Shown: positions 27,162-35,938, counted from the first letter of the stretch. The stretch: DNA of 64,000 nucleotides from Humibacillus xanthopallidus (GCF_006716675.1 NZ_VFPM01000002.1:1364001-1428000), one strand, 5' to 3'. Numbers and translations are program-made. Notes: generated by a model from the letters alone, not told the origin.

Positions 27162-28133
27162 GTGCACCACCCCTACGACGACGCCGACGACGCTGGCCGC
27201 GAAGCCGGCGGCACCGTTCTCGCGCTCCGCGACGTCGTCGCTGCGCTCGAGGGCCTGTGGCCCGTGTCGAGTGCGGCGGAGTGGGACCGGGTCGGCCTCG
27301 TCACCGGCGACCTCGACCAGCCGGTGCGCCGCATCCTCTTCGCGCTCGACCCGACCCTCGCGGTCATCGACGAGGCGCGTGAATGGGGCGCCGACCTGCT
27401 CGTCACGCACCACCCGCTGCTGCTGCGCGGGGTGCACTCGGTCGCGACGACGAGCGCCAAGGGCGCGTCGGTGACCGGTCTCGTGCGAGCCGGCTGCGCG
27501 CTCTACGTCGCCCACACGAACGCCGACGTCGCCGACCCCGGCGTGTCCACCGTCATCGCCGACGCCCTCGGGCTCACGGAGCAGCGCCCGCTCAGCGAGC
27601 TCGGGGGGTATGCCGCCGGGCGGGTCGGCGTGCTGACCGAGCCCATGTCGCTGGCCGACTTCGCCGACCTGCTCGTGACCGTCTTGCCCGCGACGGCAGG
27701 GGGAGTGCGGGTGAGCGGACCGGGTGCCGCGACCGTGCGCACCGTCGCCCTCATGGGTGGCTCGGGAGACGACCAGTTCGACGCGGCGCGGGCGAGCGGG
27801 GCCGACGTCTACGTCACGGCCGACCTGCGCCACCATCCCGTCCTCGAGGCCCGGGAGGAGGCGCGCGACGGCACGCCGTACATCGTCGACGCCGGGCACT
27901 GGGCGATGGAGTCGCTCTGGCTCGCCACGGCGCGCGAGCAGCTGCTGGCCGTCCTGGGGGCGGGCTCGGGCGACAGCGTGCAGTCGGACCCCGCGGAGCA
28001 CCCGGAGGAGGGGCGGTCCGGCGCCGCTGCACCGACTAGGGTCGAGGGCAGACTGTCCGGACTCCGAACCGAGCCCTGGACCTTCGTCGCCGGAGCCAAC
28101 CGTGCCCGGCCCGAGCCCGGAGGTGTGTCCTGA
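27162..28133 (+). CDS. Nif3-like dinuclear metal-centre hexameric protein
   Basis: A 323-residue Nif3/YbgI/YqfO-family protein, often labelled GTP cyclohydrolase I type 2-like; its biological role is unsettled. Metal-binding motifs are visible: THHPLLLRG, AHTNAD and the C-terminal AGHWAMESLWL. The first 20 residues are an extension before LRDVVAALEGLWP. No ATG or other GTG occurs before that core, so the GTG at 27162, 1 nt after tRNA-Val, seems to be the start. The mRNA is probably co-transcribed with the tRNA and released by tRNA 3' processing as a nearly leaderless message. The stop overlaps the next gene. Confidence 0.85.
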   Translation: MHHPYDDADDAGREAGGTVLALRDVVAALEGLWPVSSAAEWDRVGLVTGDLDQPVRRILFALDPTLAVIDEAREWGADLLVTHHPLLLRGVHSVATTSAKGASVTGLVRAGCALYVAHTNADVADPGVSTVIADALGLTEQRPLSELGGYAAGRVGVLTEPMSLADFADLLVTVLPATAGGVRVSGPGAATVRTVALMGGSGDDQFDAARASGADVYVTADLRHHPVLEAREEARDGTPYIVDAGHWAMESLWLATAREQLLAVLGAGSGDSVQSDPAEHPEEGRSGAAAPTRVEGRLSGLRTEPWTFVAGANRARPEPGGVS

Positions 28134-28870
28134 AAGCCGATCCGTCCCGTCAGTGGCGCCTGCTCGAGCTGCAGGCGATCGACACGCGCCTCGACCAGAT
28201 CGCGCACGCGCGCAGCCACCTGCCGCAGCTGCCCGCGATCGAGGCTGCGCGTCGCGAGCTGGCCGCGCTCGACACCGACATCGTCAACGCCCGCACGACC
28301 GCCGGCGACGTGCGCCGCGAGGTCGCCAAGTCCGAGCAGGACGTCCAGCTCGTGCGCGACCGGGCGGCTCGCAACCAGGCCCGGCTCGACGCCGGGCAGG
28401 GCAGCGCGAAGGACCTCCAGGCGCTCCAGCACGAGCTCGCCTCTCTCGCCCGCCGCCAGTCCGAGCTCGAGGACCTCGAGCTCGAGGTGATGGAGCGCTC
28501 CGAGGCCCTCGACGCGAAGGTCGTCCAGCTCGACGCCGACCGGGAGGAGCTCGCGGCACGGCTCGCCACGCTCGAGTCCGAGCGTGACGCGGCGCTCGCC
28601 GACCTCGCGGCCGAGGAGACCAAGGTCGGCTCCGGGCGCGCCGACATCGTCGCCGGCATCGGCGCCGAGCTCGCCGAGCTCTACGAGAAGATCCGCGCCA
28701 GCAGCGGGGGCCTGGCCGCCGCCGAGCTGAAGCACCGTCGCTGCGGCGGCTGCCGCCTCGAGCTCAACAACGTCGACCTCTCGCGCATCCGCTCCGCGGC
28801 CCCGGACGAGGTCGTGCGATGCGAGGAGTGCCGCCGCATCATGATCCGCACCGCCGAGTCCGGTCTGTGA
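28130..28870 (+). CDS. Coiled-coil C4-type zinc-ribbon protein
   Basis: A 246-residue protein with a long N-terminal coiled coil (about 10-175, rich in Ala, Glu, Arg and Leu) and a C-terminal zinc ribbon with four cysteines (CGGC ... CEEC). The family is possibly nucleic-acid binding, with no firm function. The frame opens at 28130 with CTG overlapping the Nif3 stop (CTGA), preceded by GGAGG 6 nt upstream. The family's N-terminus (LKADPSRQWRLLELQ) starts exactly there and no ATG, GTG or TTG occurs nearby in frame, so a CTG start is inferred. The stop overlaps the RNase H gene. Confidence 0.85.
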   Translation: MKADPSRQWRLLELQAIDTRLDQIAHARSHLPQLPAIEAARRELAALDTDIVNARTTAGDVRREVAKSEQDVQLVRDRAARNQARLDAGQGSAKDLQALQHELASLARRQSELEDLELEVMERSEALDAKVVQLDADREELAARLATLESERDAALADLAAEETKVGSGRADIVAGIGAELAELYEKIRASSGGLAAAELKHRRCGGCRLELNNVDLSRIRSAAPDEVVRCEECRRIMIRTAESGL

Positions 28871-29880
28871 GCCCTGCGACGACAGGCGCGAAGCAGTCGG
28901 GCGGCCGCCGTCGCCTCGTCATCGAGGCCGACGGGGGGTCGCGCGGCAACCCCGGCGTCGCGGGCTACGGCGCCCTCGTGCGCGACCCGGAGACCGGTCG
29001 TGTCCTCATCGAGATGGCCGAGCCGCTCGGCAAGCAGAGCAACAACGTCGCGGAGTACTCCGCGCTCCTCGCCGGCCTGCGCGCCGTCGTGGACCTCGAC
29101 CCGTCGGCCGACGTCGTGGCGCGCATGGACTCCAAGCTCGTCGTCGAGCAGATGTCGGGCCGCTGGAAGATCAAGCACGAGGACATGCGGCGCCTCGCGC
29201 TCGAGGCACGCGACCTGTGTGCCGAGATCGGTGACGCCGGTGGGACCGTCTCGTTCGAGTGGATCCCCCGGGAGAAGAACAAGGCCGCGGACGCGCTGAG
29301 CAACGATGCGATGGACGGCAAGTCGATCCATCGCGTCCTGCACGACGAGGACGCGGATGCTGCTGCGGCACAGTCGGACTCGGCGGCGTCGACGACGGTG
29401 AGCTCGGGGGAGGGGGCGGCTGTCGCCGCCCACCACAAGCCCCTGCGGCTGCTGCTCGTGCAGGTGCCGCTCGTCGAGGCCGCCGTGCCCCGGGTCGTCG
29501 CAGCCGTGCTCCGCCTTGTCGGGCCCCACTCAGAGGTCGTCACGAGCGACGAGCCGCTCGCGCTCGAGGTCGCGCGGGCGGTGGGCGCCGAGGTGGGCTC
29601 CGAGCCGACCGTGGCGGGCCTGTGGGCCGGCCGGGCACCCGGTGAGGACGCCGACGAGACGGTGCGCACGGCATACCGCTCGCTCGCGGCGCGCGGGGGC
29701 ACCGTCGTCGCCGTGACGAGCCGACGCGGGGTGCTCTCGGTCCTGACCGATGTGCTCGAGACGCCCGGCCAGCGCTTCTGGGCCATCGCGACGGCGCCCG
29801 GGAGCCTGACCGCGGTGGAGGTCTGGGAGGACGGGTCGGCCGCGGTCGCTTTCACCAATCGGACCGAGCATCTCGCCTGA
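28867..29880 (+). CDS. RNase HI domain protein with degenerate C-terminal phosphatase domain
   Basis: A 337-residue relative of the actinobacterial bifunctional RNase H/acid phosphatase (Rv2228c type). The N-terminal RNase HI domain (about 15-150) keeps its acidic residues: D in IEADGGSRGNPG, E in NNVAEYSALLAG, D in ARMDSKLV and D in KAADALS. The C-terminal part (about 190-337) follows the phosphoglycerate-mutase-like fold but lacks the catalytic RHG and the usual second His, and is short. It should cleave RNA in RNA-DNA hybrids, with the phosphatase probably inactive. The GTG overlaps the zinc-ribbon stop. Confidence 0.85.
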   Translation: MSPATTGAKQSGGRRRLVIEADGGSRGNPGVAGYGALVRDPETGRVLIEMAEPLGKQSNNVAEYSALLAGLRAVVDLDPSADVVARMDSKLVVEQMSGRWKIKHEDMRRLALEARDLCAEIGDAGGTVSFEWIPREKNKAADALSNDAMDGKSIHRVLHDEDADAAAAQSDSAASTTVSSGEGAAVAAHHKPLRLLLVQVPLVEAAVPRVVAAVLRLVGPHSEVVTSDEPLALEVARAVGAEVGSEPTVAGLWAGRAPGEDADETVRTAYRSLAARGGTVVAVTSRRGVLSVLTDVLETPGQRFWAIATAPGSLTAVEVWEDGSAAVAFTNRTEHLA

Positions 29881-29905
29881 CGGACGCTGTGCGATATTCG
29901 GCTGC

Positions 29906-30319
29906 ATGAGCTATGCCGGTGACGTCACACCCGCCGAGGCCTGGGAGGCCCTCTCCGCCGACCCTGCCGCCGTCCTCGTCGACGTGCGCACGGTGGCCGA
30001 GTGGTCCTACGTCGGGCTTCCCGACGTGCGTGGTCTCGGCAAGGACGTCGTGCGGATCGAGTGGCAGACGTTCCCGTCGGGCGCGGTGAACGCCGACTTC
30101 GTCGCGCAGCTCGAGGCCGCGGGCGTCGACCGCACGGCGTCCGTCTACTTCCTCTGCCGCTCGGGCGTGCGGTCGGTCGCTGCGGCCGAGGCGGCCACGG
30201 CTGCTGGGTGGTCGAGGTCGTTCAACGTGCTCGAGGGTTTCGAGGGCCCGCACGACGCCGAGCACCACCGCACCGTCTCGGGCTGGAAGGTTGCGGGCCT
30301 GCCGTGGGTGCAGGGATGA
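29906..30319 (+). CDS. Rhodanese-like domain protein
   Basis: A 137-residue single-domain rhodanese (sulfur transferase). The active-site loop is FLCRSGVRS with catalytic Cys at about 88; the N-terminal half has VLVDVRTVAEW. The ATG of metZ overlaps its stop (ATGA), so the two are translationally coupled. This suggests that the rhodanese supplies or handles sulfide/persulfide for the sulfhydrylase, an inference from linkage. Confidence 0.88.
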   Translation: MSYAGDVTPAEAWEALSADPAAVLVDVRTVAEWSYVGLPDVRGLGKDVVRIEWQTFPSGAVNADFVAQLEAAGVDRTASVYFLCRSGVRSVAAAEAATAAGWSRSFNVLEGFEGPHDAEHHRTVSGWKVAGLPWVQG

Positions 30320-31497
30320 GCGACGACGTGCAGCAGTGGCGACCCGACACCCTCGCGGTGCGAGCAGGCTTGTCGCGCAGTGGCTTCGAGGAGACGGCGG
30401 AGGCCATCTACCTCACCTCCGGCTTCGTCTACGAGACGGCCGAGGAGGCTGAGGCGGCGTTCAAGGGCGATGTCGACCGCTTCGTCTACTCGCGCTACGG
30501 CAACCCCACCGTGACGATGTTCGAGGAGCGGCTGCGTCAGCTCGACGGGGCCGAGGCGTGCTTCGCGACGGGCTCCGGCATGTCGGCCGTGTTCGTCGCG
30601 CTCGCGGCGCTGCTCGGCAAGGGTGACCGCGTCGTGTCCTCGCGCGCCCTCTTCGGCTCCTGCTTCGTCATCCTCGACGAGATCCTCCCGCGCTGGGGTG
30701 TCGAGAGCGTCTTCGTCGACGGCACCGACCTCGACCAGTGGCGCGAGGCGCTCTCGGAGCCGACGACCGCCGTCTTCTTCGAGACGCCGAGCAACCCGAT
30801 GCAGGAGCTCGTCGACATCGCCGCCGTGAGCGAGCTCGCCCATGCGGCCGGTGCGAAGGTCGTCGTCGACAACGTCTTCGGCACGCCGGTCTTCTCCAAG
30901 CCGTTCGAGCACGGCGCCGACATCGTCGTCTACTCGGCGACGAAGCACATCGACGGCCAGGGCCGCGTGCTCGGTGGTGCGGTGCTCGGGCCCAAGGAGT
31001 TCATCGACGGCCCGGTGCAGAACCTCATGCGTCACACGGGCCCGTCGATGTCGCCCTTCAACGCCTGGGTGCTCGTCAAGGGACTCGAGACGATGTCGCT
31101 GCGCGTCGAGCGGATGGCCGCGAGTGCCCTCGAGGTGGCGCGCTTCCTCGAGTCGCACCCCAAGGTCGCCAAGGTCGTCCACCCGTTCCTGGCCTCGCAC
31201 CCGCAGCACGAGCTCGCGAAGCGGCAGATGCTGGCCGCGGGCACGGTCGTGACGTTCGAGCTCGTTGGCGGCAAGGACGAGGCCTTCGCGCTGATGAACG
31301 CACTCGAGGTCATCGACATCTCCAACAACCTCGGCGACTCGAAGTCGCTCATCACCCACCCGGCGACGACGACGCACCGCCGCCTGACGCCGGAGGCTCG
31401 GGCTGCGGTGGGCATCACCGACGGCGTCCTGCGCGTGTCGATCGGGCTCGAGGACGTGCGCGACCTCATCGACGACCTCGGCCGCGCCCTCGGCTGA
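30316..31497 (+). CDS. metZ: O-succinylhomoserine sulfhydrylase MetZ
   Basis: A 393-residue PLP enzyme of the Cys/Met metabolism family that makes homocysteine directly from an activated homoserine and sulfide. The PLP lysine is in YSATKHIDGQG, the phosphate-binding region is GSGMSAVF and the ETPSNP motif is present. RPDTLAVRAG and LITHPATTTH fit MetZ rather than cystathionine gamma-synthase, though O-acetylhomoserine as substrate cannot be excluded. The ATG at 30316 overlaps the rhodanese stop. Longer in-frame readings run through the rhodanese gene and are not real. Confidence 0.93.
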   Translation: MSDDVQQWRPDTLAVRAGLSRSGFEETAEAIYLTSGFVYETAEEAEAAFKGDVDRFVYSRYGNPTVTMFEERLRQLDGAEACFATGSGMSAVFVALAALLGKGDRVVSSRALFGSCFVILDEILPRWGVESVFVDGTDLDQWREALSEPTTAVFFETPSNPMQELVDIAAVSELAHAAGAKVVVDNVFGTPVFSKPFEHGADIVVYSATKHIDGQGRVLGGAVLGPKEFIDGPVQNLMRHTGPSMSPFNAWVLVKGLETMSLRVERMAASALEVARFLESHPKVAKVVHPFLASHPQHELAKRQMLAAGTVVTFELVGGKDEAFALMNALEVIDISNNLGDSKSLITHPATTTHRRLTPEARAAVGITDGVLRVSIGLEDVRDLIDDLGRALG

Positions 31498-31517
31498 CGT
31501 CCTGGCACCCTCTCCCG

Positions 31518-31569
31518 GTCGAGTGCTCAGTCCTCGACGTCGGGACCCGCCGAGAAGTGGGCACTCGAC
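31518..31569. terminator. Possible terminator between metZ and the permease gene
   Basis: GTCGAGTGC (31518-31526) pairs with GCACTCGAC (31561-31569) across a 34-nt loop between convergent genes. The long loop makes it a weak candidate. Confidence 0.35.
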
Positions 31570-31589
31570 ATCGAGGGGGCCGGCCGCGG

Positions 31590-32681
31590 TCAGGCGGTGA
31601 GGGCCAGCGCGAGCGTGGCACCGGTGACGACGACGACCGCGCAGAGCAGGCCCGTGGCGCCGAGCCGGCGCCACGAGACGGTCAGGCCGGCGGCCCGGGC
31701 GCGTTGCGCCCACAGGATGGTCGCGAGCGAGCCCCACACCGTGACGAGCGGCCCGGCGTTGACACCGACGAGCAGCGCGGCGAGGCGCTCGGGGGAGTGC
31801 TCGGCCGTCACCTCGAGCGCGAGGTAGGCGGGCAGGTTGTTGATCGCGTTGGCCGAGACCGCCCCGATCGAGCTGAGCCGCAGCAGGTCGGGGGCCGCCG
31901 TGCCTCCGCCCACGACCTCGGTCAGCCACGGACCGAGGCCCGCAGCGAGGGCGAGGTCGACGACGACGAAGAGCACGGCGACGCCGAGCGCCGCCTTCCA
32001 CGGCACGCTGATGCGCTTCAGCAGCATCGGCGCGCGCAGGGCCGTGACCGCGAGCAGGACGAGCGCCGCCGCGATGGCCGGCCACGCCGGTGTGATGCCC
32101 GAGACGAAGGCCGGTGCGAGGAGGGCCGCGACGACCGCCGAGACGATCATGAGGGTGCGGTCGTGCGGCTCGGCCTTCGGCGGCTTCTCGTAGCGACCGC
32201 GGAGGTCGCGCCGGTGGAGCAGCCACAGCACCACCACGGTGAGGACGATCGCCACGAGGGCAGGTGGCCACATCAGGGCGACGTACTCGTTGACCGACAG
32301 CCCCAGCGCCGTGAAGTGGTGCAGCGCAAGCAGATTCGTGAGGTTCGAGACCGGCAGCAGCAGTGAGGCCGTGTTGGCCAGCCACAGGGTCGTCATCGCG
32401 AAGGCAAGCGGTGGCACGCCCACCTGGCTCGCCACGGTGACCGCGACGGGGGTGAGCAGGACCGCTGTCGTGTCGAGACTCAGCAGGATCGTGCTGACGC
32501 CGGCGAGCACGACGACGAGCAGCCACAGCACGAGGACGCGACCGCGAGCAGCACGCGCGGCGAGGTGCGCGGCCTCGTCGAACACCCCGGCGAGGTCGCA
32601 GATCTCGGCGACGACCGTGATCGCGATGAGGAACGCGAGCACCGGCAGGACGCGCTCGGCGAGGACCGTGAGGTCGGTCAC
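31590..32681 (-). CDS. ArsB/SLC13-like permease
   Basis: A 363-residue polytopic membrane protein with about ten hydrophobic segments, related to the ArsB/CitM ion-transporter superfamily. Re-entrant-like motifs LLPVSNLTNLLAL and NAINNLPAYLAL, repeated in the two halves, are typical. The cargo could be arsenite or a dicarboxylate; no ars genes are linked. The GTG at 32681 overlaps the yaaA stop (GTGA). A longer reading to 32750 would be inside yaaA and lacks support. Confidence 0.85.
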   Translation of the reverse strand: MTDLTVLAERVLPVLAFLIAITVVAEICDLAGVFDEAAHLAARAARGRVLVLWLLVVVLAGVSTILLSLDTTAVLLTPVAVTVASQVGVPPLAFAMTTLWLANTASLLLPVSNLTNLLALHHFTALGLSVNEYVALMWPPALVAIVLTVVVLWLLHRRDLRGRYEKPPKAEPHDRTLMIVSAVVAALLAPAFVSGITPAWPAIAAALVLLAVTALRAPMLLKRISVPWKAALGVAVLFVVVDLALAAGLGPWLTEVVGGGTAAPDLLRLSSIGAVSANAINNLPAYLALEVTAEHSPERLAALLVGVNAGPLVTVWGSLATILWAQRARAAGLTVSWRRLGATGLLCAVVVVTGATLALALTA

Positions 32682-33469
32682 CGCGCGGCCGCCGCGGCAC
32701 TCGCCCGTGGACCCGCGCCGCCCACCTGCTCGCGCACGGCGAGGGTCCACGGTCGGCCGTCACGAAGCGGGGCGATGAGCTCGACGTCGAAGTGCCCGGA
32801 CAGCCGCTCGGCCAGCGCGCCGGGCGTGCGCGGCGCCTCGGCCTGCACGAGCTCCCGGGTGACGAGACCCCGCGTGTGCTTCGCGTTGTGCGAGGCGCCC
32901 GGCACGGTGACGTGCACCCAGCGCTCGGCGCGCTCGCCCGTGGGACGCCACATGGCGGCATACGTCGTCGACCTGCAGTCGACAACGAGCTCGCGCGGCT
33001 TGACGGTGGCGTCGAGCGCTGCGCCCAGCGGCGCGCGCCACTCACGGTCGAGGACCCCGACACCGGGAACCCGGGCGCACACGTGCACCCGGTAGGCCGG
33101 CACGCGGTCGGTGAGCCGCAGCGCGCCGAACATCGCCGAGAAGACGACGATGCTGCGGTTGGCGCGCCGCTTCGCGGCAGCGTCGAGCGAGCCGTGGTCG
33201 AGCGCCTGGTAGAGCACCCCGCTGTAGACCTGGACGGCCGCCGCCGTGGGCGCCGACCGCAGGTCGACGTTGCGGAGCACCTGGTCGACCAGCCCGGCAC
33301 TGACGCCCAGCACCTCCGTGGCTCCGGGCTGCGCGCTGACGTCGGCCACGGCGTCGATGACGCTCTCGCGCAACGGCGTGAGCTCCGGGAAGGAGAGCGA
33401 GGAGAGGTCGAGCGGGCGGCCTCGCCGCGCGGGGGTCTTGCCCTCGGAGGGAGGCAGCAGGATGAGCAC
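32678..33469 (-). CDS. yaaA: YaaA family peroxide-stress protein
   Basis: A 263-residue UPF0246/YaaA protein. In E. coli YaaA lowers intracellular free iron during peroxide stress. Recognised from LILLPPSEGKT, VYSGVLYQALD, FSAMFGALRLTDRVPAYR and ASHNAKHTRG. The GTG start lies 6 nt after a TAGGCT -10 box, so the mRNA looks leaderless. It is the first gene of a pair with the permease, divergent from the RNB gene. The last ~15 residues are an Ala/Arg-rich tail. Confidence 0.92.
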   Translation of the reverse strand: MLILLPPSEGKTPARRGRPLDLSSLSFPELTPLRESVIDAVADVSAQPGATEVLGVSAGLVDQVLRNVDLRSAPTAAAVQVYSGVLYQALDHGSLDAAAKRRANRSIVVFSAMFGALRLTDRVPAYRVHVCARVPGVGVLDREWRAPLGAALDATVKPRELVVDCRSTTYAAMWRPTGERAERWVHVTVPGASHNAKHTRGLVTRELVQAEAPRTPGALAERLSGHFDVELIAPLRDGRPWTLAVREQVGGAGPRASAAAAAR

Positions 33470-33475
33470 GGGGTC

Positions 33476-33481
33476 AGCCTA
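33476..33481 (-). promoter_or_regulatory. -10 box of yaaA (leaderless)
   Basis: TAGGCT on the minus strand lies 6 nt before the yaaA GTG. Confidence 0.45.
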
Positions 33482-33542
33482 GGTCGGGCACCACGGCCAC
33501 GATGAGCGCAGGTCGAGCCCCGGACGGGGCGCGCGGTTCACC

Positions 33543-33548
33543 TAGGGT
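33543..33548 (+). promoter_or_regulatory. -10 box of the RNB gene (leaderless)
   Basis: TAGGGT lies 6 nt before the ATG of the ribonuclease gene. It is back to back with the yaaA promoter. Confidence 0.5.
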
Positions 33549-33554
33549 TGGCGC

Positions 33555-34991
33555 ATGGCGCAGCGACACATCGTGTTCCGCCCGGCGACGGAGCCGAGCG
33601 ACACCTCCCAGGCCCTGCTCGACCGGTTCGAGGCGGTGCGCCGCGAGTTCGAGGTGCCGGACGCCTTCCCGCCCGAGGTGATCGCGGAGGCGCAGCGCGC
33701 GGCGGCCGAGGCCGACCTGCCGCAGCGCGACGAGACCGCGGTGCCCTTCATCACGATCGACCCGCCGACGTCGAAGGATCTCGACCAGGCGATGTCGATC
33801 GACCGCGACGGCGCGGGCTACCGGGTGCGCTACGCCATCGCCGACGTGCCCGCATTCGTGCGGGCCGGCGGCGCCGTCGACGCCGAGGCGCGGCGCCGCG
33901 GCCAGACGGTCTACTGCCCCGACGAGCGGGTGCAGCTGCACCCGAGCGAGCTCAGCGAGGGCGCCGCCAGCCTGCTACCCGACCAGGTGCGGCCCGCCTT
34001 CGTCTGGGACATGCGCCTCGCGGCCAACGGTGAGGGCACCGCCGTGGAGGTCTACCGCGCCATGGTGCGCAGCGTGCGTCGCTACGACTACGAGCAGGTG
34101 CAGCGCGCCGTCGACGACGGTAGTGCCGACGAGTGCCTCGTGCTGCTCAAGGAGGTCGGCGAGAAGCGCGTGCTGCTCGAGCGCGAGCGCGGGGGTGCGA
34201 CCCTCCCGATGCCGGAGCAGGAGGTCGAGGAGGACGGCCAGGGCGGCTTCCGCATCTCCTTCCGCCCGCTGCTCGCCTCCGAGGACTGGAACGCCCAGAT
34301 CTCGCTGCTCACGGGCATGGGCGCGGCCGACCTCATGCTGAGGGGCAAGGTCGGCATCCTCCGCACGATGCCGCCGCCGGATCCCCGCGACCTCAAGCGT
34401 TTCCGTCGCCAGGCTGCCGCGACCGGGGTGCCGTGGCCCGACGGCCTCGCCTACGGCGAGTTCCTGCGCACCCTCGACCACGCGAACCCGCGCCACCTTG
34501 CCCTCATCCACGAGGCGACGACGCTCTTCCGTGGGGCCGGCTACACGCCCTTCGAGGGTGCCGTGCCCGACCAGCCCATCCACGCGGCGGTCGCGAACCC
34601 GTATGCGCACGTCACGGCTCCGCTGCGCCGGCTCGTCGACCGCTTCGGCCTCGTCGTCTGCGAGGCGCTGTCGGCGGGCACCGAGGTGCCCGCCTGGGTG
34701 CGTGAGGCGCTGCCCTCGCTGCCCGAGATCATGGCTGCCTCCGACCGGCGCACCAACGGCGTCGAGCGCGCGTGCACCGACGCCGTCGAGGCGGCCGAGC
34801 TCGTGCCCTACGTCGGCGACACCCTCTCGGCCGTCGTCGTCGACGAGAACGGCAAGGGCATCGTCGTGCAGCTCATCGACCTCGCCGTCGTGGCCAAGGC
34901 GAGCGGCACGGCTCAGCCCGGCGACTCGGTCACGGTGCGGGTCGATGCCGCAGACGTGTCGACGGGCACGATCACCCTCTCCGTCGCCTGA
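33555..34991 (+). CDS. RNB domain (RNase II/R-type) ribonuclease
   Basis: A 478-residue 3'-5' exoribonuclease. The RNB catalytic motif is DPPTSKDLDQAMSIDRD (Asp ligands for Mg, about 70-86), followed by YAIADVPAFV and RGQTVYCPDERVQLHP. It is shorter than RNase R: there are no N-terminal cold-shock domains and no standard S1 domain, as in the compact RNB proteins of actinobacteria. The C-terminus ends in a short beta domain (VVVDENGKGIVVQLIDLAVVAKA). The leaderless ATG start is supported by its -10 box. Confidence 0.92.
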   Translation: MAQRHIVFRPATEPSDTSQALLDRFEAVRREFEVPDAFPPEVIAEAQRAAAEADLPQRDETAVPFITIDPPTSKDLDQAMSIDRDGAGYRVRYAIADVPAFVRAGGAVDAEARRRGQTVYCPDERVQLHPSELSEGAASLLPDQVRPAFVWDMRLAANGEGTAVEVYRAMVRSVRRYDYEQVQRAVDDGSADECLVLLKEVGEKRVLLERERGGATLPMPEQEVEEDGQGGFRISFRPLLASEDWNAQISLLTGMGAADLMLRGKVGILRTMPPPDPRDLKRFRRQAAATGVPWPDGLAYGEFLRTLDHANPRHLALIHEATTLFRGAGYTPFEGAVPDQPIHAAVANPYAHVTAPLRRLVDRFGLVVCEALSAGTEVPAWVREALPSLPEIMAASDRRTNGVERACTDAVEAAELVPYVGDTLSAVVVDENGKGIVVQLIDLAVVAKASGTAQPGDSVTVRVDAADVSTGTITLSVA

Positions 34992-35007
34992 CGGCTGGGG
35001 TGCTCAG

Positions 35008-35023
35008 GGGCGGAGGCGCCCCG
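35008..35023. terminator. Small hairpin between convergent RNB and membrane-protein genes
   Basis: GGGGCG (35008-35013) pairs with CGCCCC (35018-35023). The stem is short; a terminator role is plausible from its position 17 nt after the RNB stop. Confidence 0.4.
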
Positions 35024-35028
35024 AAGTC

Positions 35029-35823
35029 TCAGGGGCTCGTCGCGCTGGCTGAGGGCGTCGCGCCCCCGGTCGGTATGCCGCCCGCCGGGGTGCCGCCCGC
35101 CGCGGGCGCCGTCTGGGTGGCCGCCGGAGCCGTGGTCGGGCCTCCACCGGACGTGGGCCCGCCGCTGACGGATCCGGTGCTGACGGACGCGTCGGTGGTG
35201 GCCGGACCGGTCTGGGGGGCGCCCGCCGGGGCGGTCGCGCCACCTGCGGCGCCCGCGGCCGGCACCGTCGGGGTGCCGCTCGTGGGCGAGGTGACCGCGG
35301 TGCCGGGGCGGCCCGAGGAGACGTCCCGCGCCGCAGACACCGAGCTGCCGATGGACGTGCCGGTGACCTGGGCTCCGGTCGCGAGCTGCAGGCCGGTGAG
35401 GAAGGCCGCGGCGATGGCGAAGAGCGCACCGGTCGTGACGAGCACGCCCCGCGTCGTCGCCCGGTCCGGGCGCCACCACGCGGCGGCCCGAGGGGGCGGC
35501 GGGCCGTCAGCCGGGCCGGCGGCCGTCTCGGGCGGCTCCACCGCCGACAGGGGAACCTCCTCGAGGTCCCCGCGGCGTGAGCGCACGAGCACGACGGCGT
35601 CGCGCGCCCGGGTCATCGAGGCCGTGTAGAGGCTCGCCGCCACGGCGGAGACGAGGCTCAGCACGGCGGCGCCGGCGATGGTGCCGACGACGCCGAGGCG
35701 TGAGCCCAGGGCCGCAGCGGTCGCGGCGGCGGCGGAGCCGCCGAGCAGCTGGGTGAGGGAGAGATCGAGCACCTTTGCTCTGGTCTTCGTCGGGGTCTGG
35801 TCAGGTGTCGTCTGGGGCGTCAT
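35029..35823 (-). CDS. Membrane protein with Pro/Thr/Gly/Ala-rich exported tail (unknown)
   Basis: A 264-residue protein with a charged N-terminus and two adjoining hydrophobic stretches (about 25-65). A cytoplasmic segment follows with RARDAVVLVRSRRGDLEEVPL and a Pro-rich run, then a third membrane segment (about 125-150). The last ~110 residues are low complexity (Thr, Pro, Gly, Ala, Ser), probably outside the cell. No known domain is recognised. It converges on the RNB gene. Confidence 0.65.
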   Translation of the reverse strand: MTPQTTPDQTPTKTRAKVLDLSLTQLLGGSAAAATAAALGSRLGVVGTIAGAAVLSLVSAVAASLYTASMTRARDAVVLVRSRRGDLEEVPLSAVEPPETAAGPADGPPPPRAAAWWRPDRATTRGVLVTTGALFAIAAAFLTGLQLATGAQVTGTSIGSSVSAARDVSSGRPGTAVTSPTSGTPTVPAAGAAGGATAPAGAPQTGPATTDASVSTGSVSGGPTSGGGPTTAPAATQTAPAAGGTPAGGIPTGGATPSASATSP

Positions 35824-35938
35824 GGTCCTGGCATCGGTTGCGATCGTCGTCCGACTCCCCAGCGAACGGCGGCGCGAGATGGTTCCTCTGCGTCTGGCGG
35901 GTGGGCAAATCCCGGTGCGCCGCCGTGAGGGTGGCGCC

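Noticed and set aside
30145..33300. A 1051-residue minus-strand reading frame
   Set aside because: It lies opposite metZ and rhodanese and across the permease and yaaA in another frame; composition is Arg/Pro-rich as expected for a shadow in GC-rich DNA.
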